Below, in pieces: positions 11,004-24,003 of a stretch of 64,000 nucleotides of DNA. The notes below the pieces were generated by a model. The model was not told the origin of the DNA. It made no database searches and saw only the letters and a program-made list of their open reading frames with translations. The translations under genes and the position numbers were made by a program. Location of the stretch: contig NC_089755.1 in the NCBI RefSeq assembly GCF_040412425.1, forward strand, positions 48,261,121 through 48,325,120, in the 5' to 3' direction. Position 1 is the first letter of the stretch, and the number at the start of each line of letters is the position of its first letter. This DNA comes from Macrobrachium rosenbergii (lineage: Eukaryota > Arthropoda > Malacostraca > Decapoda > Palaemonidae).

Positions 11004-11951
11004 ATGAAAATGCTGATAACTTTATAACCCATTTATATTTATATACTTTAGCGATATAAACCGCATCGAATCACTACTGTAGACTCCCATCGAACGTTGG
11101 ACGTAAAGACTAGTAATCCACATAGGCCTAGAAAGCATGCGCCCCCACCCCCGCCCCAAACGGTGCCACGATAAGCCTTGAAAAATTAATCCCGCTGGAT
11201 TATTCAAGAGTGCTGTGGTTATCAGTTGTGTTGCTGTCACTGGCTGGCTGGAGTAGCAGATAAGACAGGATGTTTATTATACGTACGTTCAAAATTGCAG
11301 TCGCTCCTCAGAACTATATATTTCTCATAGCCACAAATTTTAGTAGTAGTAACTATATAAATCAAGTGCAACGACAAGCATAACATTTTCCATATTATAT
11401 TTATTTGTGCTACTGTCATTTTAAAATCTTCGGTATATCCTGAGGCCGAGATTTTTTTACTAAATAGTTGTAGTCAATATATGATTACACGTATTATAAA
11501 GCAAATAATCGTATTATAGAACACAAGAGTTTTTACGAAAAACGGAAAATTTCATGTGAATCAGGCCTACATATCTTTCCATTATCAGTATAAGAAAAAT
11601 ATTTTATCATTGTATGAAAAATATTTTATCACGGCACTCCACCCCACACAGAGTGCTATTATCCCGAACAGATGGTCTGGGTAACATGAGACTATTATTA
11701 GAAAATTACTTATAAACAACGTAATGTTAAAGGGGGGGAAAAATTTACGTAAATCACGAATCAATATGATAATGACGCATGGGAAAATATTTAGTTTTAA
11801 CATTGCACAAGAACCCTTGCTGCCTTGTAATCGAATTTCTGAAAGAGGGGGGTTTTGAATCCATGCTTACACTGTTTATTTATTTATACACTCGGTGGCA
11901 TTCACTCTCTCATGCGCACAAAAATACGAAAATACACAAGTTTACACACAC

Positions 11952-11952
<1 letters not shown>

Positions 11953-12010
<58 letters not shown>

Positions 12011-12106
12011 GTTCGTTATTCTTTTACATGGGAATAATCGGGTTCGCTGTTTCTACACATGAACACTTCAGTATCAGACATTTGATCCCATGAGGGGTTA
12101 TTACTA

Positions 12107-12186
<80 letters not shown>
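11953..12186. repeat. Pair of (TA)n arrays
   Basis: Two TA tracts (11,953-12,007 and 12,110-12,186) flank about 100 bp of unique sequence. Confidence 0.95.
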
Positions 12187-12189
<3 letters not shown>

Positions 12190-13329
12190 CTGTATAACAT
12201 AAAGCCCGGTTGAAGCTAATATACACAAACCATTACGAAAATATACATTTCATCTTTATGCGTCTTACGGGACTTTAACGGACATATAAAAACGGCTGCA
12301 ATCTTCACGGTAAAATAATAATTTTATTCATGTTAGTACTAAGCTACTACAGGATACTGCACAATAACAACAGCAATAACGATTAGATAAAAATTGAACA
12401 CGACAGTGAATTTCTGTACTTGGTACACTTATTTTACTTTTCTTTGTCTAAACATTTCTCTACTGTACTATTATATTCAATATTCATTAACAATATGGCC
12501 TATATTAATATTGCTAACAGTAAAATCGTAGTCGACATTGCATAATGAACTTCAATATCTCGCCTTTGTATGTCCATTTATCTATCAGCACGGCACTGTA
12601 TCACAGGATAATACAAGCATTGCAACATTACAGCAAAAGTCAATATGTATAAAAATAACAGCGGTGGTCGTTATAACGGGGCGCGCCCAGTGTATTTCAT
12701 GCACCAGTTAGGATTATTTGTCGTGAATTTTACGTTAATGACATCTGTGTAAACTTCCGGACAAAATGAGTACAATTACAATTATTTTTTTTATATACAG
12801 AATGGTGAAAATGTACGTAAAATTGACATAATTATCTGACTATTCGAGTTAAACTTGCCATCATTCTTAACCAACTAATGTGTACATACACCACAGGCAA
12901 TTACTGTTCCATTGCAAATACGATAAAATGTAACAAATTAGCAGCACAATTAAACAATCCACTCACTCAAGATCATGAGCTTGTGTAAATTTATTATGCA
13001 AAACTGTGGATATCTCCTATTACATTTAATTACTCTTCAAATTCTCGATTATCACGAAGTCACTGTAATGAAAATGAAACGTTTAATTAGGCTGTTATTC
13101 TCGTAATACTCACGGTTTCCTAAAGGATGTAACTGATGTTTAATAATGGCCGCCTAAACATTTCTGTTTCCAAATCAACAAGGAAAAAAGCCGTTTTCTT
13201 TCACTTCTGTCTACTTTTCTTTTTAATGATTGCACCGGCAAATTCAGTTGTTTCCAGACATAACTGATACATACTGATGAAGGACGATAATATAATAATA
13301 TTGCAGAAATAAAGATAATACACAGAACA

Positions 13330-13410
13330 CTAAAAACTCAACTGGTTCATGAGATCTCCGCACTTCTTGTCAAAGGTTTCCTTCACCGAGCCAACCGGTT
13401 CAGTTGCCAT
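13330..13410 (-). CDS. Candidate short coding exon or small ORF with strong Kozak start
   Basis: The ATG at 13410 is in an excellent context (tgaaaATGGCA). It opens 26 codons (MATEPVGSVKETF through GDLMNQLSF) ending in TAG. The composition is balanced and codon use is ordinary. Possible donors inside it (GTGAAG after codon 8, or GTTGAG near the end) are weak, so it could be a first coding exon or a complete micro-peptide. The protein is not recognised. It lies 200-300 bp downstream, on the same strand, of a block with CCAAT and GC-box motifs. Confidence 0.22.
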   Translation of the reverse strand: MATEPVGSVKETFDKKCGDLMNQLSF

Positions 13411-13587
13411 TTTCACTGAACTTATAGCAAATATGATACAGCTATTCCTATCAAGCTATAGTTTTTTCTGACCACTTCTATATTTTTACTTCTGAAGTAG
13501 TTTTAAGTAGATGTATAAGACGGAATGTCCCGAAAATTCTTCTTAAACAATATTAGAGCCATTAAATCAAAATATAGTTGACAACTC

Positions 13588-13640
13588 GGATCCCACCGCC
13601 CAAATCAGCCGCTGATTGGCGCGATTCTCCGTTCAACGAC
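13588..13640 (-). promoter_or_regulatory. Possible promoter block (CCAAT and GC-box motifs)
   Basis: Read on the minus strand, GCGCCAATCAGCGGC (CCAAT box) is followed by TTTGGGCGGTGGG (GC box) in an otherwise AT-rich region. The ATG at 13410 lies downstream on the same strand. Motif content and position are the only support. Confidence 0.25.
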
Positions 13641-14885
13641 TCAGATGGTCTACAGTCTTTAAGGGCTCCTGCCAAGGGCATTTGGCAGAGAAAAAATGTC
13701 CTTTACTTATCTTCGTATCTGCCTAATTTGCTATTTGGAAACAGGCGTTTGTTACGCTTCGATAGGAAAGTCAGATTTGTTTAGGAACCCAATGACCAAA
13801 AATGGCTAGATATTGCTTTAACATCAAGGCACACCTACGGCACTTGTTAACTGGACGTTGAAAAAATTGGACACTTTGGCTGAAGTGTCAGTATTAAGAA
13901 GTTATTAGCGCAAGATAAAAATCCAAATAAAAAAATCAAATGGCTTTTGAAAGAGACCATATAATCATAACGTATGGAAAAATTAGGAATGACATTTTAT
14001 GACAGAGTCATCACGAAGTTACTGAAACCATCGCCATACTAATAGCTATAGAGGTGACAGTACCCAAAGGATCCAGGTTGTCGTGTGTTCGATAAAGCCC
14101 GTACTGGAATAGCACTGACTTCGTTAATTATTACCGCTGCAGCATTCGTCCTGGATATTACAGCCCACGTAACCATTTATTTTTAGCAGAACACTAAAAG
14201 GTAATAAGCACCAGCAATGTACAGTAATAGTTCTTGACAGAAGATCAATCACTTTACTCGAATTTTCACCGATTTAAAAGGTTAAGGGGCCAACCCATGC
14301 TCCCAGGAGGCAACATTTAACAAATTTAAACCTCACGTCATCAGTTTTTCCAAAAGTGCCTAGATTGGACGTAATAATTTTTACAAATATATTGAAGCAA
14401 CATTTCCCTGTACAACGGTTATGACTGAATTAATCAGGATACATGCACTGGTGTCATTTTGTATAATGAGGAAAAATAAGACCGAATATGTAGTAAAAAG
14501 AGGAAGCGGTATTTTCGCTCTGAGGTCATAAAATTCGCATAATTTTGGCAAGTGCACCCACTGCGTGAATCGATATCAAGCTTGGCAGAGCTAACGTTAT
14601 CCGTGAGAATGGAGGCGTTGGAATGGAATGAAATGAAATGGCAGAAATCATGAAACCAATCTGAAACGGACATTCTTTTTGGCAATCCGGGTTCCTGACG
14701 CGTGAAGGTGGAACAGAAAATAGGCTAAGGTGGAACTTGAAAAAGTTAAAACATGGCCCTTGGGCCTAGTTAGAATAGAAGAACGACAATCTCTGAAAAC
14801 TTAAGACAACTTTCAGATATGTGTGTGTGTGTATTAAGTATGCATATGCGCTTATAGATAATAAATTTGTATTATTTATATGTAA

Positions 14886-15014
<129 letters not shown>

Positions 15015-15418
15015 TGATGTAAGCTCTTGTGGGGAGTGGGGACACTTCCACAAAGTTACTACCTTTCTCTTAAATATAAAGTGATGGGTTCTTATCTTCA
15101 CACTACATATCTTCTAAAGAACAGAAAAAAAAAAATGAATTTTAGATTACCTCTTCCCGAGACATATGACACATCAGACAAATCCTGCATGAGTCATCTG
15201 TTTCTAATGTCCTAAAACGTAATGGCAGGACTCCAAATGGTGTCCTAACTTCCACCTTTCAATGATGTGAATTTTATAGTCCAGACCGCTGGTGGTGTCC
15301 CGGTGGAAATTTAATCCTGTACGAAAGTATAAAACGGCCGAGAATTATGGTTCTTCTGATGAGCTCGCGTTATCACTGTCATTAACTTTCATGATATTTC
15401 CTTCTCGACTTTCTCTAG

Positions 15419-15692
15419 GAGTGGAATATAGAATTTGGGCCAAAGGCCAAGCGCTGGGGCCTATGAGGTCATTTAGCACTGAAAGGGAAATTGACAGTAA
15501 AGGAGGTTTGGAAGATGTGACAGTAGGAAAACCTTGCAGTTGCACTATGAAATAATTGCTAGGAGAGGGTAGACAGCAAGCTGGGAAAGAATATGAATGG
15601 AGGTACTGTAAAAGGAATGAATGGGGTTGCAGCTAGGGGCCGAAGGGACGCTGCAAAGAGCCTTAAGTAATGCCTACAGTCCCCCTACGGAG
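15419..15692 (+). mobile_element. Interspersed repeat A, copy 2
   Basis: Carries ggccaaaggccaagcgctgg, gttgcactatgaaataattg and ggggccgaagggacgctgca. The 3' hairpin block is shortened to cagtccccctacgg. Confidence 0.9.
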
Positions 15693-15699
15693 GACTTTC

Positions 15700-16500
15700 T
15701 TTAGGACCGAGTTCCTCCTCCGGATTGAGAGAAAGATGACATCCACGGCGCTAGGTCCTCCGTCAGGAGTAGTGGATCTCTCTGGAGAAAAGATGAAATC
15801 AGTTTTAACCAATACAAGAAATCTATTCTGAGACAAAAGGTGATCGATGTGCCAAGCGACGGTTGCAAGGTTGGTTAACAATGAACCGGCCATATGCCAG
15901 TAAGAGCCCTTAACCGAAGTATCGTCAGTTGTGGAAGGGAGTTGAGGTATGGGGTGGACCCCAGCGTATCTCTCCTTGTCTTTTTAAGGCCTGATTTACA
16001 ACGATAACAGGGACTGATCGATCTGACACTTCCAACAGGAGACAAAACAGCAAACGTCCCCCACAAGTCAGATTTTTATAAGCGACAACTTTCGACTAGA
16101 ACACGAATTTATTCTTAGATATATTACTCCTTAGTATGATAAGGGAAAAATGGTATTAAAATTTTTTTTATACATAAACGAGACAAAGAAATGGAAGCCT
16201 ACACATAATATCATATAAATTTCAGGAGGTTTTAGTCTAACACCACAGAAGTTCAAGCTATTGTGGGCTACTTTCAATAAGGAGTTTGCTCTGTAAACTT
16301 TCTGCACCACAATAAAAAGTTACAATGACAAAAACATTGACCATAAAAGCTGGCCTCGAGCCACATCCAACTGATCTCTGCTGCAAAAAGTTTCAAATCC
16401 TTTCACAAGATTCTACAGTGTTTGGTTATTACAGCCACTAAGTGGGCCATACAAGTCATGCAATAAGAGGGGGTCCTTACCAGAAAATATCATAAAGTTC
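15700..16500. other. Unrecognised unique sequence
   Basis: Single-copy sequence between two copies of repeat A. Short open frames on the minus strand show no motif or splice structure that I can support. Confidence 0.3.
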
Positions 16501-16504
16501 ACCG

Positions 16505-16797
16505 TAGTGAGGTAGTGCCGTCAGTGCACCGCACGGGGTGCACTGTAGGCATTACTAAAAGGTCTTTGCAACGTCCCTTCGGCCCCTAGCTGCAACCCCT
16601 TTCACTCCTTTAACTGTACCTCCAGTCATATTATCTGTCTTCCATCTTGCTATCCATCCTCTTCAAACAATTATTTCATAGTACAACTGAGAGGTTTTCT
16701 TCCTGTTACACCTTTCAAGCCTTTTTGCCGTCAGTTTCCGTTTCAGCGCTGAATGACCTCGTAGGCACCAGTGCTTGGCCTTTGACCTAAACTCTTT
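16505..16797 (-). mobile_element. Interspersed repeat A, copy 3 (reverse)
   Basis: The only reverse-oriented copy in the window. It preserves the end hairpin CAGTGCACC...GGTGCACTG at about 16,520-16,543 and the full body. Confidence 0.9.
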
Positions 16798-17109
16798 TAT
16801 GCCAATATCACCAAGTTACCAAATTCGGTCTTTTTCAAAATTTTTCTGTAATCGACTCTCTCGGAAAGAACAAGAGTGGCCTGGCGAATCCTCAAGTGAC
16901 TGAAAAGCTAATAAAACTAAAAAGTTCCTTTTTTAAAAATCTGTTACTTGTTATCTCCCCCTTTCTTTCGTTCTCTGATTCCTTTGCATTTCCCATTCGC
17001 GATTCCATCCACCTGGCGTTGATTCAGGAAAGAATTTGCTGACTGAAAGAAATGGAATAAGCACAAGCTTTGTAGATAGGTCGTTACGCAGGGAGTCGAG
17101 GCAATCCTT

Positions 17110-17113
<4 letters not shown>

Positions 17114-17174
<61 letters not shown>

Positions 17175-17366
17175 ATCGAAGTAAATTCAAAAGTGAAAGA
17201 TACCAAGAAAAAGATCACTGTTACATTTTTCTCCATTTTATATCATTGTTAATGTCTCCTTTTCTTGTTCAAAACTTGTATCATTTTGAGTTCGTCAATT
17301 AGCTGATTTTTCGATAACGAGCACTGCAGGTGTGTATGTTTCGATATAAATATGCACACTTTAAGT

Positions 17367-17428
<62 letters not shown>

Positions 17429-17508
17429 CCACCATGGCGTTCTGAATTACTTCATTACGAACCACGCTTCTATTAGTTAGCCCGTGAGATTAATCGGGCA
17501 ACAGATCT

Positions 17509-17582
<74 letters not shown>
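17114..17582. repeat. Cluster of three (GA)n arrays
   Basis: Pure GA tracts at about 17,114-17,171, 17,373-17,424 and 17,513-17,582, separated by unique sequence. Confidence 0.95.
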
Positions 17583-17585
<3 letters not shown>

Positions 17586-17859
17586 TTCGATTTCGGAAGG
17601 GGGGAATTTTCAATTTGGCCTCCAAATGAACAGGCCTAGTGGGTTCAATTAATTTGGTACGTGACAAAACCAAACAGCAGCCCCGCCAGGCCCCAGTGAG
17701 AAGTCTCCTTGCGGGAAGGCTCTGAACAAGGTACTCTCCAAGATCTTTATAATTCCTTTTTCTTCTCGGGAATTCCAGCCGCCTTCTTCCTGGGAACCCG
17801 ATTCGTGGTTGGTATTATCTCAGTAACTTGGTTAGTTTGTATTCTCAGATACTCTGTTA

Positions 17860-18305
17860 CTTGGTATTCGCTCTGTTACTTAGTTACTTAGTGTTCTCAG
17901 TTACTTAGTATTCTCTCCGTTAGTTTGTTACTTAGAATTCTCGCCTACTCAGTTACTTAGTATTCTCTCCGTTACTTTGTTACTTAGTATTCTCAGCTGC
18001 TCATTCACTTAGTATTCTCTCAGTTACTTTTTTACTCAGCATTCTCACCTACTCAGTTACTTAGTATTCTCTCTGTTACTTAGTATTCTCAGCTACTGTT
18101 ACTCAGTAATATCTGAGTTACTTAGTTACTTAGTATTCTCTCTGTTACTTAGTTACTTAGTATTCTCTCAGTTACTTAGTTACTTAGTATTCTCAGCTGC
18201 TAAGTTACGTAGCATTCTCTCAGTTACTTAGTGTTCTTTCAGTTACTTACTTACCTAGTATTCACAGTTACTGAGTTACGTAGTAGTCTCTCAGTTACTT
18301 AGTCT
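17860..18305. repeat. Minisatellite of gttacttagtattctc type
   Basis: Variable-length units combine gttacttagttacttag with tattctctca, about 18-40 bp each, repeated over 440 bp. Confidence 0.85.
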
Positions 18306-18494
18306 TCTGCAAAAATGAGAGAAAACTCCAAAATGCACAGAGGAATTATTACAGCTTCAGGAATGATCCTTTATGGTACTAACATGCAGACTCTTTTTGG
18401 AGTATTTGATTTCAGGTTTCGGGAATATGATGAAACTTTGTTATATCATACGAAACAAAAACGAGATTTGTACTAATAACTGGTAGCATGATCG

Positions 18495-18496
<2 letters not shown>

Positions 18497-18571
<75 letters not shown>

Positions 18572-18590
18572 GGGGGGTGTGTGTGTGTGA
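18497..18590. repeat. (TG)n microsatellite
   Basis: About 70 bp of TG, a run of G, then more TG. Confidence 0.95.
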
Positions 18591-18774
18591 ACTATTTGGA
18601 GAGAAAATGGTTATCACATTACGCCCGAATATTATTTTTATGTTCTTAATTTACTTGAATCTTAATTTTATTCATTTTAATTTAATTTCATTTAATATTT
18701 TTCACCTATATTTACTTTTCTTGTTATTTCATCCCATTTTTTTTGGTATTTCAATAAGTTCTTAATGCGGAAAC

Positions 18775-19140
18775 ATAGGATAAAAAAACCGTGTCTCATT
18801 AAAAGCATAATGAATTTCCAAAACAGTTGGGACTACGAAGCATCTGTAATGTAGCGCAAAAAAAAAACGAAAACATACAATAAAAAAACCTTGTCATTAA
18901 AAACAAATAGCCAAGAACTTCCAACTCAGTTGGGACTACGAAGCATCTGGACAATAAAAAAAACCGTGTCTCATTAAAAACATAATTTCCAAAACAGCTG
19001 GGACTACGAAGCATCTGTAATGTAGCACAACAATAAAAAAACACGAAAACATACAATAAAAAAAACCTTGTCTCATTAAAAACAAATAACCAAGAACTTC
19101 CAACACAGTTGAGACTACGAAGCATCTTCTGCAATGTAGG
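18775..19140. repeat. Minisatellite of 68-110 bp units, four copies
   Basis: The motif gggactacgaagcatctg recurs near 18,829, 18,932, 18,999 and 19,110, each with a poly-A rich ataaaaaaacc tract and the cattaaaaaca block. Confidence 0.85.
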
Positions 19141-19474
19141 GCGACTTCAAAAAAAAAAGAAAGAAAAGAAAAAGAGAAACAACTCGAAAACGAAGAGGCA
19201 CAAACGAGTGGAAACAACTCGATCGTTTTCACCAGCCGCGTTTCCCTTCGAATTCTTTTTTTTTTTTTTTTCGAATTTCCTTGCTTCCCGTCCTCCCAAC
19301 GACGTCTAATCAACTTCCATTCAAGAGGAGAGGGTGGTCTGTCACGGCCTGACAGGATGGGCTCTTTTAAAACGTTCGCTCCTGAGGCGCAGTCAATACA
19401 TATATACTTACTTGTATCAATAACCAACGCGCATACACACACACAAGATCGCTAACACACGCACACATATCTAT

Positions 19475-19519
19475 AGCTATCTATCTATCTATCTATCTAT
19501 TCATCTATCTATCTATCTA

Positions 19520-19573
<54 letters not shown>
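19475..19573. repeat. (TATC)n-(TA)n-(TG)n compound microsatellite
   Basis: The tract passes through ctat, ta and tg tracts and ends at the foldback that starts at 19,574. Confidence 0.95.
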
Positions 19574-19576
<3 letters not shown>

Positions 19577-19680
19577 TAGGTAATGTTCACAATGAAATTC
19601 CAGTTACAAAACATAGGATATCAAAAATATATATATACTATGTTCTGTAACAGGAATTTAATTGTAACCTTTACCTAACA
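19574..19680. mobile_element. Small foldback element
   Basis: The left arm begins TGTTAGGTAA and ends CAGTTACAAAACATA. The right arm is its near-exact reverse complement, starting TATGTTCTGTAACAGG and ending TTACCTAACA. Each arm is about 42 bp, with roughly 23 bp of loop. It could be a miniature inverted-repeat element or a structured RNA. The left neighbour is a TG array. Confidence 0.7.
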
Positions 19681-19710
19681 TTAAATTAAGCTCGACATAG
19701 TACTTTTACA

Positions 19711-19719
<9 letters not shown>

Positions 19720-19755
<36 letters not shown>

Positions 19756-19756
19756 A

Positions 19757-19842
<86 letters not shown>

Positions 19843-19850
19843 GTATATAA
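19720..19850. repeat. (CA)n-(TA)n compound microsatellite
   Basis: A CA run is followed by more than 100 bp of TA with minor interruptions. Confidence 0.95.
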
Positions 19851-20404
19851 AACTCATTTTAAGTATGACTATGACAGTGCCACTTGAGTTTCTTTTAACT
19901 TATAAAGGGGCAATGGTTTTCTGTTGAATAAAAAAACACACTTGCATCTCGTTCATTTTCACAAGCAAAATGAAAATTACTGTGTTGATGATCTCGCTGC
20001 TACGCTGAAAACAAAACTGTGGAAACACAGAGGGGTAGCAGAGTTCAAGAGTAATTTCTTCAAGCATCAAGAGGACCAATAACATTCAATAGTGACGGTT
20101 GTCATGTTACCTGCATGGCAGTCAGACGATAACTAACTTTTAAAAAAAATTTATTCATAAAATTCTTGGGTCAATAACTGAAGAAAAATTCTCATACAAT
20201 ACAATACAACGAGTAAACAGAGACTAGAACCAACTGGAATTCAAACTAGAAATGCTAACTGACAATATAAATAAGGCAAACAATCTTTCGGAAACAAACC
20301 GAAAAATATGAAAACGAAATCTCACTTTCATCCCGTCTCCAACATGAATGGACTCCAAGACCTCTCTTGTCTTGACCATTCATATGCTGATGATTCTGTT
20401 CTTG

Positions 20405-20650
20405 ACAGATACTCCTCCTCCCCCTCTTGGACCAACTCCACCTCCGCCTTCTCCTCCTCCTCCTTCACCTCCTCCTCCTCCTCAACCAACTTCACCTCCA
20501 CCTCCTCCTCCTCCTTGACCAACTCTACCTCCACCTCCTCCTCCTCCTCCTTGACCAACTCTACCTCCACCTCCTCCTCCTCCTCCAACACCACCACCAC
20601 CACCACCACCACCACCACCACCACCACCACCACCTCCTCCTCCTTCTCCT
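20405..20650. repeat. (CTC)n/(CAC)n trinucleotide array
   Basis: Long CTCCTC and CCACCA tracts with a recurring ttgaccaactctacctcc spacer. Because the period is three, several frames stay open (Ser/Thr-rich on plus, Gly-rich and Glu/Val-rich on minus). None has splice sites or homology that I can support. Confidence 0.9.
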
Positions 20651-22860
20651 AGGTACGTTCCTTCCATGTCAGATATTCCATCGAATTCCACTTCTTTCAG
20701 ACGTCGAGATTTGATTCTTTGGAACAGTTGACATTTTGGGTGAACTATTGGTTCCTCAGACCTTGCACTTTTATTGGTGTTGTACAAAATACAGTTCGTA
20801 TTTTTACAGTTTTTTCAATCATTACTGCACCAGCTGAAACCACGCCTTAAGGTCTATCTTGACCAATCTGGAAGCAAATTCAAAATAAACAGCATTGCTT
20901 TTCCACACTGTATTTCTCTTTCCTATATAATTTCTTTAATAAGTCCAAGAGACACTTCTGGATGAAAGATATGCATATAGAATTCCCTTGAAGACAAGTT
21001 ATACTTCAGTATTGTACATGAATGGCCCAGAATTGCTTATATGAACCTCACCCACAGAAACAAGATTCGGTATGAAGTACAAATAGTTGTATTGTTATGT
21101 ACCAACGTCTAAACTATAAAAAAGCACCTAAGATTCTTTAAGCCTTACAAGAGTTATCTCGATTTAGATATAAACAAGTCTTCTCTTTAAAATACTAATC
21201 TTGGGATGACTAATTTCCCGAGAAAGACTGCATGAATTGGTGAATAATAATGATAAAAAAATGCCAATGGAAGCATACGTACACATAAAATTTAAAGCAA
21301 ATTGGACAAGTGAGTACTACAAATTTCTTCTAAACAGTAACTTTCAACATTACGAAATCAACTTCAATTAAATACAAAACAATGCTTAAATACAAAGCAG
21401 GAATTTTTCATGCTTGACTAATGCTTGCAAGTGCCGATGAAGACAAAAATGTTATACACCCTTCCTGTTATCTAATTATACAAAACATATACATTTTTGT
21501 GTATGACTAACAATCGATAAATCAGTAATTTACTGAGAGGTTGATCTAATCGGTACACTAACCTAGCAAACATTTTGGCCATAAAAGCAGTTACTTTAAT
21601 TTTGCAAATTCCTTCTGTCCTATATATTGACTGAGTTGATTCGCTTCATATTTTCCCTTCCTACAGCCTCAGGTGCACAGTCTTCTGACTGTGAATAATC
21701 ATCCGCTTCCTGCTTTCTCTTCCAAAGCAGCTGTCCAACTTCTTTAACTTTACCCGGCACCAAATTTCATTTGTTATTTAAGAATCATCCTTTAATATAA
21801 TAGTAATATTTCCCTGCACCTCAACTTTAAGTTTCCATCTGTAGCATATTCTTACACCTGCGTAATAACCTCACAAGATTAAATTTCCCTATTCACTGCG
21901 TTCTAACTCATTCAACCATTTCATTCTTGTTTCACTAGCATCAACTTTCCATGGCCTATTCATCGAGATTCCAATCTACTGTTCCGGATACAGGCGTCAA
22001 GTTTCCGTCCCCGTTCCAGATAATGACAATACATTCAGATTCCATGCGACGAGTTGATCGAGTTCCCATTCCAGGTTCATCAGATTTGCATTCCTGAGGC
22101 CGAGTTCTGGAACTCTCCATTCCACAACGGCGCTTGATGAGTCTCCGGCCTAAAGACTTTGTCAAAGGTGAACGACAATCGCTTATTATTTTATACGCAA
22201 TTTTATAATTTTATATTGGAACTGTATGGTAAATAATCAGTAATTAAATGCAGACCGATGGTGTAGTTTCCAGTCTCCTTTTATCTTTTGAAACTGTGTA
22301 ATTTATTAAGAATCACCTAAACCCCTTCAAATCCTATCTTCATTTCAGGCTAACATTACGACCAAGAGACGTAAATGAACATCCTGTATTTGACGACGCA
22401 AAGATACATAAACACAAGTACAGAGGCTCCGCACTGTTTACTTCTACGTAGAAAAAAAAAATGGAGAGAGGAATCAAGATACAAATCATTTCAAAGCTTT
22501 GTCACAAACTTAGATCTGGCAGCATCAAAACAGCAACAAAGTTTCAAGGCCGATACTTGTCAAAGCATAGAGCTTTCATCGTCCACCTTAATTAATTAGG
22601 GTCTGAACCTCAAAGTCTACACTTCCACTGGAAAACAGATATGAACAATATACATTCGTGTAATTTGTAAACATATTTCATGAGCATTTCGACATCCTCA
22701 ACGCCCACAGTACGGCGGCAGAACATTAATTATTATTATTCATAAAAATTTCATAATAGCACGAGTCATTAAAATGGTGAAAAAATCCACAATGGTGTAA
22801 GCTTAAATGTATGTTGAAAATATATACAAAACGTTCTGTACATACATTTTAACATACATT
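20650..22860. other. Low-repeat region with several coding-like but unrecognised segments
   Basis: This region is almost free of simple repeats. On the minus strand, open segments at about 20,787-20,655 (EEPIVHPKCQLFQRIKS type), 21,770-21,620 (KVKEVGQLLWKRKQE type) and 22,170-21,990 (RVPELGLRNANLMNLEW type, after a cttTAG acceptor-like site) look protein-like. They lack a consistent set of junctions and a family match. I call no gene on the minus strand. Confidence 0.2.
22350..22450 (+). CDS. Candidate terminal exon on the plus strand
   Basis: A clean acceptor (tcctatcttcatttcag) is followed by one base and 33 codons beginning LTLRPRDVNEHPVFDD, ending in TAG at about 22,450. The stretch is charged and non-repetitive, but it matches nothing that I know, and no upstream plus-strand exon was found. 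Chance is a realistic explanation. Confidence 0.2.
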
Positions 22861-22880
22861 TACTCTTACACCATGTTGGC

Positions 22881-22934
22881 TTTCTTCTTCTTCTTCTTCT
22901 TCTTCTTCTTCTTCTTCTTCTTCTTCTTCTTCTT

Positions 22935-22965
<31 letters not shown>

Positions 22966-22984
22966 TTATTATTATTATTATTGG
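22881..22984. repeat. (TTC)n-(TTA)n trinucleotide array
   Basis: About 83 bp of TTC followed by TTA repeats. It yields Phe-, Lys- or Leu-rich spurious frames. Confidence 0.95.
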
Positions 22985-23324
22985 AGAAAAAAAATTTACT
23001 TGGGCGTATCATTATAAAATTAACAAACAGCTCTTCTTTCAAGGTACCCATAATTGCTTGGGCATACAATATTTCTTAAATACCCTTCCTTCATACCCCA
23101 CCCACATTATTTCAGAACTCTCCCGTTTGACCTTCCAACAAGCCCTCAAGGGCTTGATGGCTGAAAAATGAAAATTTAAAGAATGATTCACAAGTTTTCA
23201 GCAAAAGATTGCGCAAAAAATGAACGGGACTTGCAAACGTAAACGGACTTGCAAACGTAAACGAACCCTTCACTTCATTAGCCAAACTACGAATCCAGAA
23301 GTGAGTAAAATAAAAAAAACAAGT

Positions 23325-23742
23325 AAACAATGCACCGAAGTTTCTTTGAAACAATCAAGTTTTCTGTACAGCAGCTGCAGCGTATAATCAAGGCCACCGA
23401 AAACATATCTATTTTTCGGTGGTCTCGGTACAATGCTATATGAGCCGCAGCCCATGAAACTTTAACCACGGCCCTGTGGTGGTCAGACTTATATCGTTGC
23501 CAGAAGCACGGTTATGGCTAACTTTAACTTTAAGCAAAATAAAAAAAAATACTGAGGCTAGAGGGCTGCTATTTGGTACGCTTGATGACTGGAGGGTGGA
23601 TGATCAACATATCAATTTGCAGCCCTCTAGCCTCAGTAGTTTTTAAGATCTGAGGGCGGACAGGAAAAGTGCGGACAGAAAAAAGTGCGGACGGACAGAC
23701 AAAGCCGGCACAATAGTTTTCTTTTCAGAAAAATAAAATTGT
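23325..23742 (+). mobile_element. Interspersed repeat B, copy 1
   Basis: Shared blocks are gagttttctgtacagc, gcgtataatcaaggccaccg, cccatgaaactttaacca, gaggctagagggctgc and its inverted partner gcagccctctagcctcagtag, gatctgagggcggacag, and caatagttttcttttacag. It has no ORF. Several parts are self-complementary. There are seven copies in the window. Confidence 0.9.
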
Positions 23743-24003
23743 TTTATCTTCGGGCCACAATTTCCACAATTTTCAAATTTATGTTCCTAAATCATCAGAG
23801 AAAGATGGCCGCCCTAAACCCCGTCAAGGCAACTTATCTATACTGTAAACATTTTTCTTTTCCTTGAATTTACGTACATCTAAAAGAACATTAAGGGGCT
23901 AAAGCCAAAATCTGACTTAAAACAGGATAAGAATACTACGTTCAGGGTAGATCTATAGGATAGCACAAACACACGATATCTCTGATACAGAAACTAAGAA
24001 GAA

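Larger units (their letters stand above)
12190..14880. other. Long low-repeat, AT-rich unique region
   Basis: This is one of the few multi-kilobase stretches free of microsatellites. Apart from the candidate start and promoter-like block at 13.3-13.7 kb, I see no coding segment in it. Confidence 0.5.

Noticed and set aside
13578..13784. 68-codon plus-strand ORF
   Set aside because: No flanking signals, and it lies over the minus-strand promoter-like block. Probably chance.
20308..20787. Ser/Thr-rich, Gly-rich and Glu/Val-rich proteins
   Set aside because: All three come from the same trinucleotide array in different frames. No frame is favoured by splice sites or homology.
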